Part shown: positions 17,608-28,184 of the stretch, piece by piece
How positions within the stretch are numbered: position 1 is the first letter of the stretch
Layout of the letters: each line of letters begins with the position of its first letter
Source of the DNA: Bacteroidota bacterium
GTDB taxonomy: Bacteria > Bacteroidota > Bacteroidia > AKYH767-A > OLB10
Reading direction: 5' to 3'
Assembly: GCA_016714535.1 (NCBI GenBank)
Contig: JADKDR010000002.1
Location: 1-64,000, forward strand
Length of the DNA: 64,000 nt
Translations under genes and position numbers: made by a program
The notes under the pieces: model-generated
What the model was told of the DNA's origin: nothing
What the model saw: only the letters and a program-made list of their open reading frames with translations
The model's database searches: none

Positions 17608-20436
17608 ATGGAATATAATTTTAAGGAAACCGAGAAGAAGTGGCAACTGTACTGGCAGCAAAATCACACGTATAAAACAGATAACCCCGAAAAAGGAAAG
17701 ACCAACAAGCCAAAGTATTATGTACTTGATATGTTTCCGTATCCCTCCGGGGCGGGTTTGCATGTAGGCCATCCACTGGGATATATAGCAAGCGATATCG
17801 TGGCGCGCTACAAGCGCCATTGTGGTTTTAATGTGTTGCATCCAATGGGATATGATTCTTTTGGATTGCCGGCTGAGCAATATGCCATAGAAACCGGTCA
17901 GGACCCTGCTGTAACGACCGAAAAAAATATTAACCGTTATCGCGAACAGTTAGAGAAAATTGGTTTCTCTTATGACTGGAGTCGTGAGATACGCACCAGC
18001 AACCCCGATTATTATAAATGGACGCAATGGATATTTCTGCAACTGTTTGATTCATGGTATAGCCCTATAGTTAACAAAGCAGAGCCCATAGCTACGCTCA
18101 TTCACATTTTCGAAACCAGTGGATTTGAATGCACAAGCAATGTGCTTACCGGAGATATTGAAACAACACTCGAATCGTTTACGGCTCATCAATGGAAAAG
18201 TTTTGCAGATGAAAAAAAGCAAGCTGTTCTTATGCATTTCCGCTTGGCGTATCTAAGCGAAACCTATGTTAATTGGTGCCCGGCATTGGGCACCGTGCTT
18301 GCTAATGATGAAGTTAAGGATGGAGTAAGCGAACGAGGTGGACATGCAGTAGAACGTAAATTAATGTGGCAATGGAGTTTGCGCATTACTGCCTATAGCG
18401 AGCGCTTGTTACAAGACCTTCATACCATAGACTGGAGCGATAGCTTGAAAGAAGCTCAACGTAACTGGATAGGTAAAAGCAGTGGTTGCAGTTTGTTTTT
18501 CGAATTAGAAAACAGTGCTGAAAAAATTGAAGTATTTACTACACGTATCGATACTGTTTTTGGAGTTAGCTTTATTACACTTGCACCTGAACATGAACTG
18601 GTGCCAATGATAACCACCGCAGCATGTAAGGAAGAAGTAGAAACCTATATTGATTTTGCTAAAAACCGCACCGAGCGTGAGCGTATGGCCGAAGTAAAAA
18701 AAGTTACTGGCGCATTTACAGGTGCTTATGTGTTGCACCCTTTTACAAAGGAAAAAATACCTGTGTGGATTGGAGATTATGTATTAAGCGGATATGGTAC
18801 AGGGGCCGTAATGGCAGTACCTGCGCATGATAGCCGCGATTTTGCTTTTGCTACACAATTTAACCTTCCAATTAAAATGGTGATTGACGGGGGAGAAAAA
18901 ATGGTGATGAAAGATGGCACATTAACCGAAGCGTATGAAGACAAGCAAGGTGTTTGTATTAATAGCGACTTTATGAATGGGCTGCATGTGTTAGAAGCAA
19001 TTGAAAAAGGCATAAACAAAGTGGAGGCGAGTAACATTGGGAAACAAAAAATAAATTATCGTCTTCGCGATGCCATATTTGGCAGGCAACGCTATTGGGG
19101 CGAACCAATACCTGTATATTATAAAGATAATACTCCATATACACTTACCATTAACAACCTTCCATTGATACTGCCTCAGGTAGATAAATATCTCCCTACC
19201 GAAACCGGAGAGCCTCCCTTAGCACGCGCTGCCAACTGGAATTATAAAAATGACGAGGGCACCTTTGCCTATGAAACTACTACCATGCCCGGATGGGCAG
19301 GTAGCAGCTGGTATTACCTGCGCTATATGGATCCGCATAACAAGACAGCCTTTGTTGACAAGGACATAGCCGACTATTGGCAGCAGGTTGATTTATACTT
19401 CGGAGGCTCGGAACATGCCACCGGCCATCTGCTCTATGTGCGTTTTTGGACTAAGTTTTTATTCGATATGGGGTATATCAATTTTCAGGAGCCCGCCAAA
19501 AAACTTATCAATCAGGGAATGATACAGGGTACATCAGCCATCGTGTATCGAATTGTTGGTACTAATAAATTTGTTTCGTTCAACTTGCGAGATCAGTATG
19601 AAACTACTGCTTTGCGTGTAGACGTGAACATGGTCGAAAATTCGGTGCTTGACATTGAGCTATTTAAAAAATGGCGGGACGATTTTGCGGCTGCTGAGTT
19701 CATTCTTGAAAAAGATAAGACCCCTGCACCTGATGGTATATACCTATGTGGACACGAAGTAGAAAAAATGAGTAAGCGTTGGAACAATGTAGTTAATCCC
19801 GATGATGTTTGTGATAAGTTTGGGGCCGATTGTCTTCGTATGTACGAGATGTTTTTGGGCCCACTGGAACAAAGTAAACCCTGGAACACCAATGGCATAA
19901 CCGGAGTTTCTGGATTTTTAAGGAAGCTGTGGAGGCTCTATAACACACAGCAATTAGTAGAAATAGCTCCATCGCCCGCAGAGTTAAAAATCTTGCATCG
20001 TGCAATAAAAAAAATTACTGAAGATATAGAACGATTTAGCTTTAATACTTCGGTGAGCACATTTATGATCACCGTAAATGAACTTACAGATATTAAATGT
20101 AATAACCGGCACGTGTTAACCACACTGGCTATTTTGATTTCGCCTTATGCTCCGCACATAGCCGAAGAGCTTTGGGAGCGAACAGGTAATACCCCTACCG
20201 TTACTAAAGCTGCATGGCCTGTATGTGATGAGCAGTATTTAGTTGAAAATTCATTTGAATATCCTGTTTCAATTAATGGAAAGGTGAAGTTTAAACTGAA
20301 CATGCCTCTCAATTGGAATCAGCAGGAAGTGGAGCAAGAAGTGCTTTCGCATGAAAAAATGAAAGAGCTACTTCAAGGTGGGGCACCAAAAAAATTTATT
20401 CTGGTACAGGGAAGAATTGTAAATGTTGTGATTTAG
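17608..20436 (+). CDS. leuS: Leucine--tRNA ligase
   Basis: Charges tRNA-Leu in the cytoplasm. The 942-residue protein has the class I signature HVGH at 52-55 and KMSKR at 720-724. It also has the editing domain (TRIDTVFGVSFITLAPEH and the GTGAVMAVPAHDSRDF threonine-rich site) and the C-terminal anticodon-binding domain (ISPYAPHIAEELWER). It is intact, which contrasts with the broken aspS and secA nearby. No Shine-Dalgarno sequence precedes the ATG, as usual in Bacteroidota. Alone on its strand here. Confidence 0.97.
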   Translation: MEYNFKETEKKWQLYWQQNHTYKTDNPEKGKTNKPKYYVLDMFPYPSGAGLHVGHPLGYIASDIVARYKRHCGFNVLHPMGYDSFGLPAEQYAIETGQDPAVTTEKNINRYREQLEKIGFSYDWSREIRTSNPDYYKWTQWIFLQLFDSWYSPIVNKAEPIATLIHIFETSGFECTSNVLTGDIETTLESFTAHQWKSFADEKKQAVLMHFRLAYLSETYVNWCPALGTVLANDEVKDGVSERGGHAVERKLMWQWSLRITAYSERLLQDLHTIDWSDSLKEAQRNWIGKSSGCSLFFELENSAEKIEVFTTRIDTVFGVSFITLAPEHELVPMITTAACKEEVETYIDFAKNRTERERMAEVKKVTGAFTGAYVLHPFTKEKIPVWIGDYVLSGYGTGAVMAVPAHDSRDFAFATQFNLPIKMVIDGGEKMVMKDGTLTEAYEDKQGVCINSDFMNGLHVLEAIEKGINKVEASNIGKQKINYRLRDAIFGRQRYWGEPIPVYYKDNTPYTLTINNLPLILPQVDKYLPTETGEPPLARAANWNYKNDEGTFAYETTTMPGWAGSSWYYLRYMDPHNKTAFVDKDIADYWQQVDLYFGGSEHATGHLLYVRFWTKFLFDMGYINFQEPAKKLINQGMIQGTSAIVYRIVGTNKFVSFNLRDQYETTALRVDVNMVENSVLDIELFKKWRDDFAAAEFILEKDKTPAPDGIYLCGHEVEKMSKRWNNVVNPDDVCDKFGADCLRMYEMFLGPLEQSKPWNTNGITGVSGFLRKLWRLYNTQQLVEIAPSPAELKILHRAIKKITEDIERFSFNTSVSTFMITVNELTDIKCNNRHVLTTLAILISPYAPHIAEELWERTGNTPTVTKAAWPVCDEQYLVENSFEYPVSINGKVKFKLNMPLNWNQQEVEQEVLSHEKMKELLQGGAPKKFILVQGRIVNVVI

Positions 20437-20803
20437 TGCATAAGCTATTGGATGGCCATCTATCTTGATAGAATCTATTCATGCTTCAACTAATTAATGA
20501 TTTGTATAAATCTTATTTAAATTGTAAAGCTGTTATCAATGCTTTTACAACAGAAATAAATCGAGTTGTTTTTAGCTTGTTTTTACTGATTGGAAAACTA
20601 TTTCAGTAGAAGTTATAGCCATTTTAGTTTATTAGTAAAAGCCCCCATCATTGGTATTTCGATTTAAAAAATATAACGTAGCGCTATCACTAAGCACACC
20701 ATACCTATCGTGCAAGTGTTGTCAAACAAAACTATTAGCAAGAGATAAAAAAAAATTTACGAATGGTGCTTCTCAATAACTTTTTCACAAAAAAAATATA
20801 GTC
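20437..20803. other. Intergenic region without recognisable features
   Basis: AT-rich spacer of 367 bases between leuS and the SET-domain gene. I see no frame, RNA fold or clear promoter. Confidence 0.4.
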
Positions 20804-21238
20804 TTGAAAATAAATGACGATGATATAGATGCACCTGAAGGTGATTATTTGTATAGCAGTATTTCGCAATTGAAAAATGCGGGCAAAGGATTGTTTACCG
20901 TTATCAATATTTACAAAGACGAAGTTATATCAAAGTTCGAAGGCGAACTATTGTCGCTTGCAGAAGCTAAACTGCGGGAAGACAGCGGGAATGATAAATA
21001 TTTTATCATGATGTTGGAAGGCAGCACAATGGACTCTATGAACACTGCTTGCTTTGCAAAATATGCCAATGATGCCGAAGGCTTTGCTAAATCGAAGTTT
21101 AAGAACAATGCAAAAATCGCCTTAGACGAAAACGGTAAAGTATGCTTGATAGCAAAACGGAATATTAAAGCAGGTGAAGAAATTTTTTGCAGTTATGGAA
21201 AACGATATTGGGCAAAACACAGATCCACTAGCAAGTAG
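20804..21238 (+). CDS. SET-domain protein (putative protein lysine methyltransferase)
   Basis: A 144-residue protein that is essentially a bare SET domain. It shows the opening GKGLFTVINIYKDEVISKFEGE (glycine-rich AdoMet entry), NTACFAKYANDA in the place of the N-H-S/N-x-x-C motif, and the closing IKAGEEIFCSYGKRYW, which supplies the usual Tyr. SET enzymes methylate lysines of proteins using AdoMet. In bacteria they are sparse and targets are mostly unknown. The best start is TTG at 20804, since no in-frame ATG precedes the domain; a lost base could hide an upstream start. It has no obvious operon partner. Confidence 0.75.
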   Translation: MKINDDDIDAPEGDYLYSSISQLKNAGKGLFTVINIYKDEVISKFEGELLSLAEAKLREDSGNDKYFIMMLEGSTMDSMNTACFAKYANDAEGFAKSKFKNNAKIALDENGKVCLIAKRNIKAGEEIFCSYGKRYWAKHRSTSK

Positions 21239-21353
21239 CGGCCTAGCTATGCAAGTCGTAATTTTGTATTTACAATTTATTATCTGGATATTTCTCAACT
21301 AATTCTTGAAGCAGAAAGAGTTGATTCTTTCAAACAATGGATAACTATTACAA

Positions 21354-23402
21354 TTAGTTTTTGACAAATCTTCCCTGTGCAATTATGTTAGAATTGCTCA
21401 TGATACGGTAACCATATACGCTAGCTGCAAGGTTGTCAATTTTAATCGGACGTGAGCCCTGAATTATTTCATGCTTAATAATTCGTGCACTCATATCATA
21501 AATTTCAAACACGATCTTATTATACGTAAGCAATGCCGGATTAATAAATAGCACGTCATTAGCAGGATTAGGCCAAATTGCAGATGCAATTTGGTTGTTT
21601 TCATTTTCGAAAAAGCTTGTATAAAATATGACATTGCTTGTCGATTCGCATCCATTCGAATCTATTGTTATACAATAATAATTACCTAAAGTTAATGGCA
21701 CATAATAATTTAGTGTTGCATTGGCAATAAGCCCTGCGCCTACTTCGTACCATTGGTAACTGTATGCAGGTAAGGCAAACAAAGTATCGTTAGTAAACCA
21801 AATACTATCAAGCGGAGTAGGATAAGAGGTAATATAGTTGCTTCGTATTATTGTATCACAACCAAACAGATTGCAGGCAATTAACGAAACATCAAAACTT
21901 CCGAAAGCATTGTAGCAAATATTAGAAGGATGCTGACTGGTAGAAACAGAAGGTGAAGCACCACTAAATGTCCATAGCCATGAGGTTGGATTATTTTGAG
22001 AAATATCTGTAAAATCAATGCATTGTTTTTCGCAAAAGGTAGAATCAGAAACAGCGAAACCTGCAACCACCGGAAGGCTGCAATCAAATGCAATGCAATT
22101 CGTATCAGGGTCAAACATCCATAAATCGCTAAAGGAGGTGAAAGAGTTATTTTCGGTACCACCAAAAAGGTAATACTTATTATCGTTGCCCCACCATGCC
22201 ACGGCCCCAGCCCTGCTTGGCGGTAAATTGTTAGGAGAAGCAACACCTAAGGCGCCATAACTACCGCTTTGGTTAATTGCGCTTGATCCGCTAAGTAATG
22301 ACCATTGCAGAATTTGCGAATCAAAAACCCAAAGGTCGTTTAACATACCTGCATTAGCACTAAAACCTCCATACATCCAAAACCGGTTGCAATAATCTGT
22401 AACAGCGGCACGCTGTTCGAAACGAGATGCCGGCAAATTTAAACTATCAAAACTGCAACTGGAATTATAGTTGCCAGGCAAGTCATCATCGGTGGAGCCA
22501 CTCATCCATATCCACTCATTTGAACTCGGTGTATATTTCCATATATCGCTTTTTGCACCATACTAATAGCCGCCAAAAATCCAAAAGTTCCCATCCGTAT
22601 CATAAAATCTGGTGAAGGTGGTTCGGGCACCGGGGTCGTTTGTTGGGTTAGCAATACCTTGCAGGCCATAGCTCGATGGCGCTCCTTTTATAGAGTCTCC
22701 TTTCATCCAAGTCCATTCGTTGGTTGTTATATTATATTTCCATAAATCATTTTGGTATCCATACGATGAAACATCAAAACCAAAGCCACCAAACAGCCAC
22801 AAGTTATTTAAAGAATCGGTCCAGGTAGAACCAGCTTCATTGCGTCTGGCACCGGGCGTGTTTAGCATACTTGGCATGCCTTTATTTCCATATATCCCTC
22901 CTGAGTTTATAACTGTGGTGCCGCTAACCCATGTCCACATGTTGGTATTGATTTCGTACTTCCACAAGGCACTTGTTTCTATTCCTCCTCCCATTATCCA
23001 AAAGTTGCCGGCAGTGTCAACCCATGTTGCCGAGCCATAATCTTTTTTTCCGGGAGTGTTGTTTATATCAGCTATCCCTTTTGTGCCGTATACCGATGGT
23101 TGATTTTTCAATCCATTTCCTTTAACCCATGTCCATTCATGTGTGGCGGGATTAAATTTCCATAAGTCGGAATAAGCTGAATAGGTGCCACCGTACGTCC
23201 AAAAATTCCCTTGCCTGTCTTTCCACGAGCACGGTGCATATACCGAAGGTGGATGGTTGATTACAGATGGCACACCCTGAGTGCCAAAAACTCCTGCAGA
23301 ATTTGGTAAGCTATCTCCGCTTATCCATGTCCATATGCCGCCTTGTGCGTATATGGTAATAGTTACAAAATAATAAAGAAAAGTTAATGCTAGTTTTTTC
23401 AT
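21354..23402 (-). pseudogene. Secreted Kelch-repeat/PKD T9SS protein, interrupted by a TAG stop
   Basis: One reading frame of about 683 codons broken by an in-frame TAG at 22563-22565. The start chosen is MKKLALTFLYYFVT with a signal peptide (23402). The first part has repeats of W-T-W-x-x-G, then YGTKGI or similar, then NFWIFGG and DLWKYN, a Kelch-like propeller. After the stop the same repeat continues seamlessly (YGAKSDIWKYTPSSNEW). It is followed by a PKD-like module (CEKQCIDFTDISQNNPTSW) and a type A sorting domain with IWPNPANDVLFINP. Because both sides stay in frame, a single substitution is the simplest cause. Likely surface-exposed; the function is unknown. Confidence 0.8.
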
Positions 23403-23833
23403 GATGATGATTGATTTATAATTCAGGTAAAAATATTGTTTAACCAATAGAATAAAAAGTTTTTAATAAAAACGAATGGGGTTTTTCGTTTAGCAAGGAA
23501 TGGCACAATGCTTCTAATGTAAAAACTTGATAGTTGAAAAGGCAACCCTTTTTCTTGACTAAATTACCTGCAAAATGCTGGCCTCAAAAGGCCATAAAAG
23601 TGATAGAAACAATTTAAAATATTTAAAACCAAACAAGCTTGTGCTTTGGGCAGCAGCTTCTATATATTCCCTTTATATAGCGTCTTTTGCGAATTGATAT
23701 TCGCTTTTGCTTTTTACATTTTCGCCTTCTACTTTTTTTCTACCTTCGCGCCTCAATTGCTTTTGGCAATCGAAAAAAAATTATTCTTATTCTCTTTCAA
23801 AATTATTTTTTGAAAGAACACTTTGAAACAGAT
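23403..23833. other. Divergent promoter region before aspS
   Basis: This 431-base region between two divergent genes has no gene. Its right half is rich in T and C tracts and holds the likely aspS promoter. Confidence 0.4.
23741..23748 (+). promoter_or_regulatory. Possible -7 promoter box of aspS
   Basis: TACCTTCG after a T run, close to the Bacteroidota TAnnTTTG box. There is no TTG at the usual upstream distance, so support is modest. Confidence 0.35.
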
Positions 23834-25599
23834 ATGATGCGTACACATTCCAATGGAGAATTAAAAATGTCGGATGTTGGCCGTGAGGTTACTTTATGTG
23901 GCTGGGTGCAGCGCTCACGCGAACTTGGAGGCATGACCTTTATAGACCTACGCGACCGCTACGGCATTACCCAACTTGCTTTTAACATGGAAACCAACGC
24001 TTCGCTATGCGAGCGTGCACGTGCCCTTGGCCGTGAGTATGTGGTGCAGGTTACAGGCAAGGTCATTGAGCGTAGCAGCAAGAACCTGAAAATACCAACT
24101 GGCGAAATAGAAATTGAAGTCAACGATTTTAAAATTTTGAATGTAGCCAAGTTGCCCCCATTCACTATTGAAGATGATACCGATGGTGGCGATGACCTAC
24201 GAATGAAATACCGTTATCTCGACTTACGAAGGAGTGTGGTGCGCAACAACCTGATGTTGCGTCATCAGTTGTATCAGGAAACACGCAAGTATCTGGATGA
24301 ACAAGGATTTATTGAAGTAGAAACACCAGTGCTTATAAAATCGACACCCGAAGGGGCTCGCGATTTTGTGGTGCCCTCACGTATGAATCAGGGAGAGTTT
24401 TATGCCTTGCCACAATCGCCACAAACGTTTAAGCAACTGCTCATGGTGAGTGGTTTCGATAAATATTTTCAAATTGTAAAATGCTTTCGCGATGAGGACC
24501 TCCGTGCCGACCGTCAACCGGAATTTACTCAGATAGATTGCGAAATGAGTTTCATAACACAGGAAGATATTTTGCAAACATTTGAAGGCCTTACAAAAAC
24601 TATTTTCAAAAATATAAAAGGAGTGGAGCTGGGAACCCTTCCGCGCATAACGTTTGACACCGCCATGAAACTATATGGTAGCGACAAACCCGATATACGT
24701 TTCGATATGCCTTTTGTAGAATTGAAAAATACAAGCGAAATTTTTATGCCGAACCGGTAGCAGGCAAAAACTTTAAAGTTTTTGACGATGCCGAGTGGAT
24801 AGGTGCTATCGTAGCAAAAGGTTGCAGCGAATATACACGCAAGCAAATGGATGAGTTAACCGATTTTGTTAAGCGTCCGCAAATTGGTGCAACGGGGATG
24901 ATATACGTTCGATGTAATATGGATGGTACCGTAAAAAGTTCGGTAGATAAATTTTATGATGAGCCTTCGCTAAAAGATATTGCTGCCCTGTGCAACGCAC
25001 AGGCAGGCGACCTTATTCTGATAATGGCTGGAAACATGCACAAGATGCGCAAAGCATTGTGCGAGTTGCGTTTAGAAATGGGCAACCGTTTAGGGTTACG
25101 CGATAAAAATGTTTTCAAGCCACTGTGGGTAGTTGATTTTCCATTGCTCGAATGGGACGAAGATGGCAAACGCTATCATGCCATGCATCACCCTTTTACT
25201 TCGCCCAAGCCAAACGATATTCCATTGCTTGCTACTAACCCCGGTGCTGTAAAGGCGGATGCCTATGACATGGTAATAAACGGAGTAGAAGTAGGAGGCG
25301 GTAGTATTCGCATTTTCGATAAGGAATTGCAGCGGCAAATGTTAAACATACTCGGCTTTAGCGATGAGCAGGCGCAGTATCAGTTTGGTTTTTTAATGAA
25401 TGCGTTTGAATTTGGCGCTCCACCCCATGGCGGTATTGCCTTTGGCCTCGACCGCCTATGTTCATTGCTTGGCGGGGTCGATAGCATTCGCGATTTTATT
25501 GCTTTCCCCAAAAATAATTCTGGTAGGGATGTGATGATTGATGCGCCAAGCAAAATTGACGATACACAACTTAAAGAATTAGGAGTTAATTTAATTTAG
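23834..25599 (+). CDS. aspS: Aspartate--tRNA ligase, one frameshift
   Basis: Charges tRNA-Asp. The first frame holds the OB-fold anticodon domain (VTLCGWVQRSRELGGMTFIDLRDRYG) and class II motifs, including FRDEDLRADRQPEFTQID. The second frame from 24847 holds the bacterial GAD-type insert and motif 3 (HGGIAFGLDRL). The frames join across 24741-24760, where EIFYAEPVAGKNF is restored by adding one T to the run at 24741-24745. Corrected length is about 588 residues, normal. The start is the ATG pair at 23834; the frame upstream of it has no homologous look. A real break in an essential gene is unlikely. Confidence 0.95.
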
Positions 25600-25773
25600 A
25601 AAGTTTTAGGACGATTGCTGTTTGAATGAGACAAACTACTTAGAAAGTGATTTAAGACTGCGCGTTTTAATTTTTTATGTTTTCAAAAAAAACATTTTAT
25701 GTGGTGGTGATGTTACAGGGTTTGTCGTTTTAATAAAATGCATGATTAGTAAAATAATAATTTACCAGGAAAT

Positions 25774-26529
25774 ATGAATTCAGCTATATACGAATACTGC
25801 CTGCGCATAGGCGATACAAGTTTGGTATTGGCACATCGCCTTAGCGAGTGGTGTGGCCACGGCCCCATACTGGAAGAAGATATTGCATTACAAAATATGG
25901 CGCTCGATCTTATTGGTCAGGCGCGTACCATGTTGAGCTATGCAGGACAAATAGAAGGCGAAGGGCGCGATGAAGACGAACTTGCTTTTAAGCGCGATGC
26001 CCGGCAGTTTCGGAATTTAATGATGGCCGAACAGCCCAATGGAGATTTTGCTAAAACCATGACGAGACATTTTTTTCTAAGTACTTATCAGTATTACTTT
26101 TTCAATCAGTTGGTGGCAAGCAAAGACGAAACCATCAAAGGCTTTGCGCAAAAGGCCATTAAAGAAGTAACCTATCACCTGCGCCATAGCACCGATTGGA
26201 TGTTGCGCCTGGGTGATGGTACCGAAGAAAGTAACGTACGCTTACAAGAGGCCATTGATGAGTTGCAACAATATGTTGACGATTTATTTGATGTAGATGC
26301 CATTGACCGCGACTTGCATGCACAAGGTATAGGTGCCGATTTAGAAATTGTAAAACAACAATGGTTGCAAAAAATAAATGAGGTATGCACACAAGCAAAG
26401 GTTAAATTTAATCCAGTAGCAAATTTTACAAGAACAGGATCGCGCAAAGGGATACATACCGAGCACTTGGGGTACATACTTGCCGAGATGCAATGGTTGC
26501 CAAGGGCTTATCCAGGAACGCAGTGGTAA
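25774..26529 (+). CDS. paaC: Phenylacetyl-CoA 1,2-epoxidase subunit PaaC
   Basis: Structural ferritin-like subunit of the PaaABC(D)E multicomponent monooxygenase that epoxidises phenylacetyl-CoA in aerobic phenylacetate breakdown. The 251 residues match the family from end to end: LRIGDTSLVLAHRLSEWCGHGP, EDIALQNMALDLIGQAR, KEVTYHLRHSTDWMLRLGDGT and HLGYILAEMQWLPRAYPG. The catalytic subunit PaaA and PaaB are not in the window, although they usually sit directly upstream. PaaD lies 523 bases downstream on the same strand. Confidence 0.93.
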   Translation: MNSAIYEYCLRIGDTSLVLAHRLSEWCGHGPILEEDIALQNMALDLIGQARTMLSYAGQIEGEGRDEDELAFKRDARQFRNLMMAEQPNGDFAKTMTRHFFLSTYQYYFFNQLVASKDETIKGFAQKAIKEVTYHLRHSTDWMLRLGDGTEESNVRLQEAIDELQQYVDDLFDVDAIDRDLHAQGIGADLEIVKQQWLQKINEVCTQAKVKFNPVANFTRTGSRKGIHTEHLGYILAEMQWLPRAYPGTQW

Positions 26530-26718
26530 TACCAATTAGCTTGTATGTATTTCAATTTGTGAATAGTGACAAGGACTGCCAGAAAGAAATTAGTTTTTTT
26601 TTATACAATCAGCACCAACCGCTATTTTCGAAAAGACATGTTAGAGGATGGTAAAGGCCATTTTTTTAATTGAAGATTTTTTATTAAAAATATTGCAGTA
26701 ATAAGCGTGTAATTTTAT

Positions 26719-26895
26719 AACGCTTTCAACGCATCAATCACCTTTGCTTTATAAGTGCTGCTAAGTGGAAGTAACTGGTTGCCGACATAAATCATACTTT
26801 TTTTGATATTTGTGATTTTGTTAACGGATACTATAAACGATTTGCTCGAAAGCGAGGTTAAACTATTTGCAGAAAATTTGATTAAAAAAGATTAA
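26719..26895 (-). pseudogene. Remnant of a LytTR DNA-binding domain
   Basis: On the minus strand an open frame without a start ends at a stop near 26719. It reads like the end of a LytTR domain, with SLSSKSFIVSVNKITNIKK followed by a YVGNQLLPLSSTYKAKV pattern as in LytTR recognition strands. About 55-60 residues are readable and the rest of a response regulator is absent. It sits in the gap between paaC and paaD. The call rests on pattern similarity only. Confidence 0.4.
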
Positions 26896-27052
26896 GGATG
26901 CGAAGTAACGTAAACAGAATTGTGATTCGTATGAGACATTGGTATAGCGAAGCGATATTTATTTTAATTTTACAAAAATCTAATTTGAAAGAGTGGCTTA
27001 AATTTGAATAAAGAAATAGAGCCTATCGCTTTCAGCAAATTCAATTTTAAAA

Positions 27053-27556
27053 ATGTCAACAAGTACATTTTCAACGGAGCAGCTTTTTTCACTCCTAAAC
27101 ACCATCCCTGATCCGGAAGTGCCTGCCATAAGCATAGTGGAGTTGGGTGTTGTGCGCGATATCAATTATGCCGGGGATGTTTTAGAAATAAAAATTACCC
27201 CAACCTATAGCGGATGTCCTGCCATGAAGGTGATGGAAGAGGAAATTGAGAAGAAATTGCACGAGCATCAAATTACAAATTACAAAATACGCACTATTTT
27301 AAGTCCGGCCTGGACCACAGATTGGCTTAGTGATAGCACCAAAAGGAAATTAAAGGAGTATGGCATAGCCCCTCCTGAGCAAAGCACGGCAAGCCATTTG
27401 GAAAACTTGCTTAATGGCAAGCGTAAAAATGTTACCTGCCCATTTTGCAGTAGTACCGATACCAAACTAACCAGCGCCTTTGGGAGCACTGCCTGTAAAG
27501 CATTGCATTATTGCAATGCCTGCCAACAACCATTTGAAGAGTTTAAATGTCATTGA
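27053..27556 (+). CDS. paaD: Phenylacetyl-CoA epoxidase assembly protein PaaD
   Basis: A 167-residue protein with an N-terminal MIP18/DUF59 domain (PDPEVPAISIVELGVVRDI and TYSGCPAM with the conserved Cys55) and a C-terminal zinc ribbon (C129, C132, C154, C157; also C148). PaaD is needed for active epoxidase, probably for metal-centre assembly. It normally follows paaC directly; here a 523-base gap with a LytTR-like remnant comes between. It is followed after 8 bases by the DUF4126 gene, so the two are likely cotranscribed. Confidence 0.92.
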   Translation: MSTSTFSTEQLFSLLNTIPDPEVPAISIVELGVVRDINYAGDVLEIKITPTYSGCPAMKVMEEEIEKKLHEHQITNYKIRTILSPAWTTDWLSDSTKRKLKEYGIAPPEQSTASHLENLLNGKRKNVTCPFCSSTDTKLTSAFGSTACKALHYCNACQQPFEEFKCH

Positions 27557-27564
27557 TAATGTAA

Positions 27565-28158
27565 ATGGAGTATTCGCAAATTTTACTTTCAGCTGCTTTG
27601 GGCCTGGGTCTCAGTGCTTGTTGTGGTTTACGAGTTTTTGTGCCTTTGTTGGCAGCAGGTTTAGCAGCTCGCTACCAATGGTTACCTGTGGCCGATTCAT
27701 TTTTATGGTTAGGCAGTTGGGCGGCAATTTCTTGTTTTGCCATTGCTGCTGTGGTCGAAATTTTGGCTTTCAAAATTCCTTACCTTGACCACCTTCTTGA
27801 TACCATAGCTGCCCCGGCAAGTGTGATAGCCGGTACTATTATTTCTGCTTCAGCTTTTGTAGAGTTAGACCCAGCTTCAAAATGGACGCTTGCCCTGATT
27901 ATAGGAGGTGGTAGTGCAGGATTGATGCAAACATCAACCATGCTTTTGCGTGGCGCTAGCACGGCAACTACCGGTGGTGTGGCCAATCCGGTGGTTGCAA
28001 CAGTAGAAAGCTCTGCCGCCATTGGCGGTAGTATACTGGCATTGTTACTACCTTTAGTAACCGCCCTCCTTGCTGTATTATTTTGCTTGTGGATATTAAT
28101 GAAGTTCAGAAACCATCGTACAAAAAAGAAATTGAAAAGCAAAAATCCCCACACATAA
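27565..28158 (+). CDS. DUF4126 family membrane protein
   Basis: A 197-residue protein with about five to six hydrophobic segments, Gly/Ala rich, beginning LLSAALGLGLSACCGLRVFVPLL, the typical opening of DUF4126. A conserved YLDHLLDTIAAPASVIAGT segment lies in the middle and the tail is strongly basic. The function is unknown. Its last codons overlap the terminator hairpin of the tRNA gene on the other strand. Confidence 0.85.
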   Translation: MEYSQILLSAALGLGLSACCGLRVFVPLLAAGLAARYQWLPVADSFLWLGSWAAISCFAIAAVVEILAFKIPYLDHLLDTIAAPASVIAGTIISASAFVELDPASKWTLALIIGGGSAGLMQTSTMLLRGASTATTGGVANPVVATVESSAAIGGSILALLLPLVTALLAVLFCLWILMKFRNHRTKKKLKSKNPHT

Positions 28159-28170
28159 AGTGCAGGGATT
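28144..28170 (-). terminator. Terminator of tRNA-Gln
   Basis: On the minus strand AATCCCTGCAC pairs with GTGTGGGGATT (two G-U pairs) around TTTAT, followed by TTTTT. It overlaps the 3' end of the DUF4126 gene. Confidence 0.75.
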
Positions 28171-28184
28171 AAAATGTTTCTTTG

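Noticed and set aside
17455..17880. 141-codon frame opposite the start of leuS
   Set aside because: Lies antisense to the conserved leuS N-terminus, including the HVGH motif; residues look like a mirror of coding DNA.
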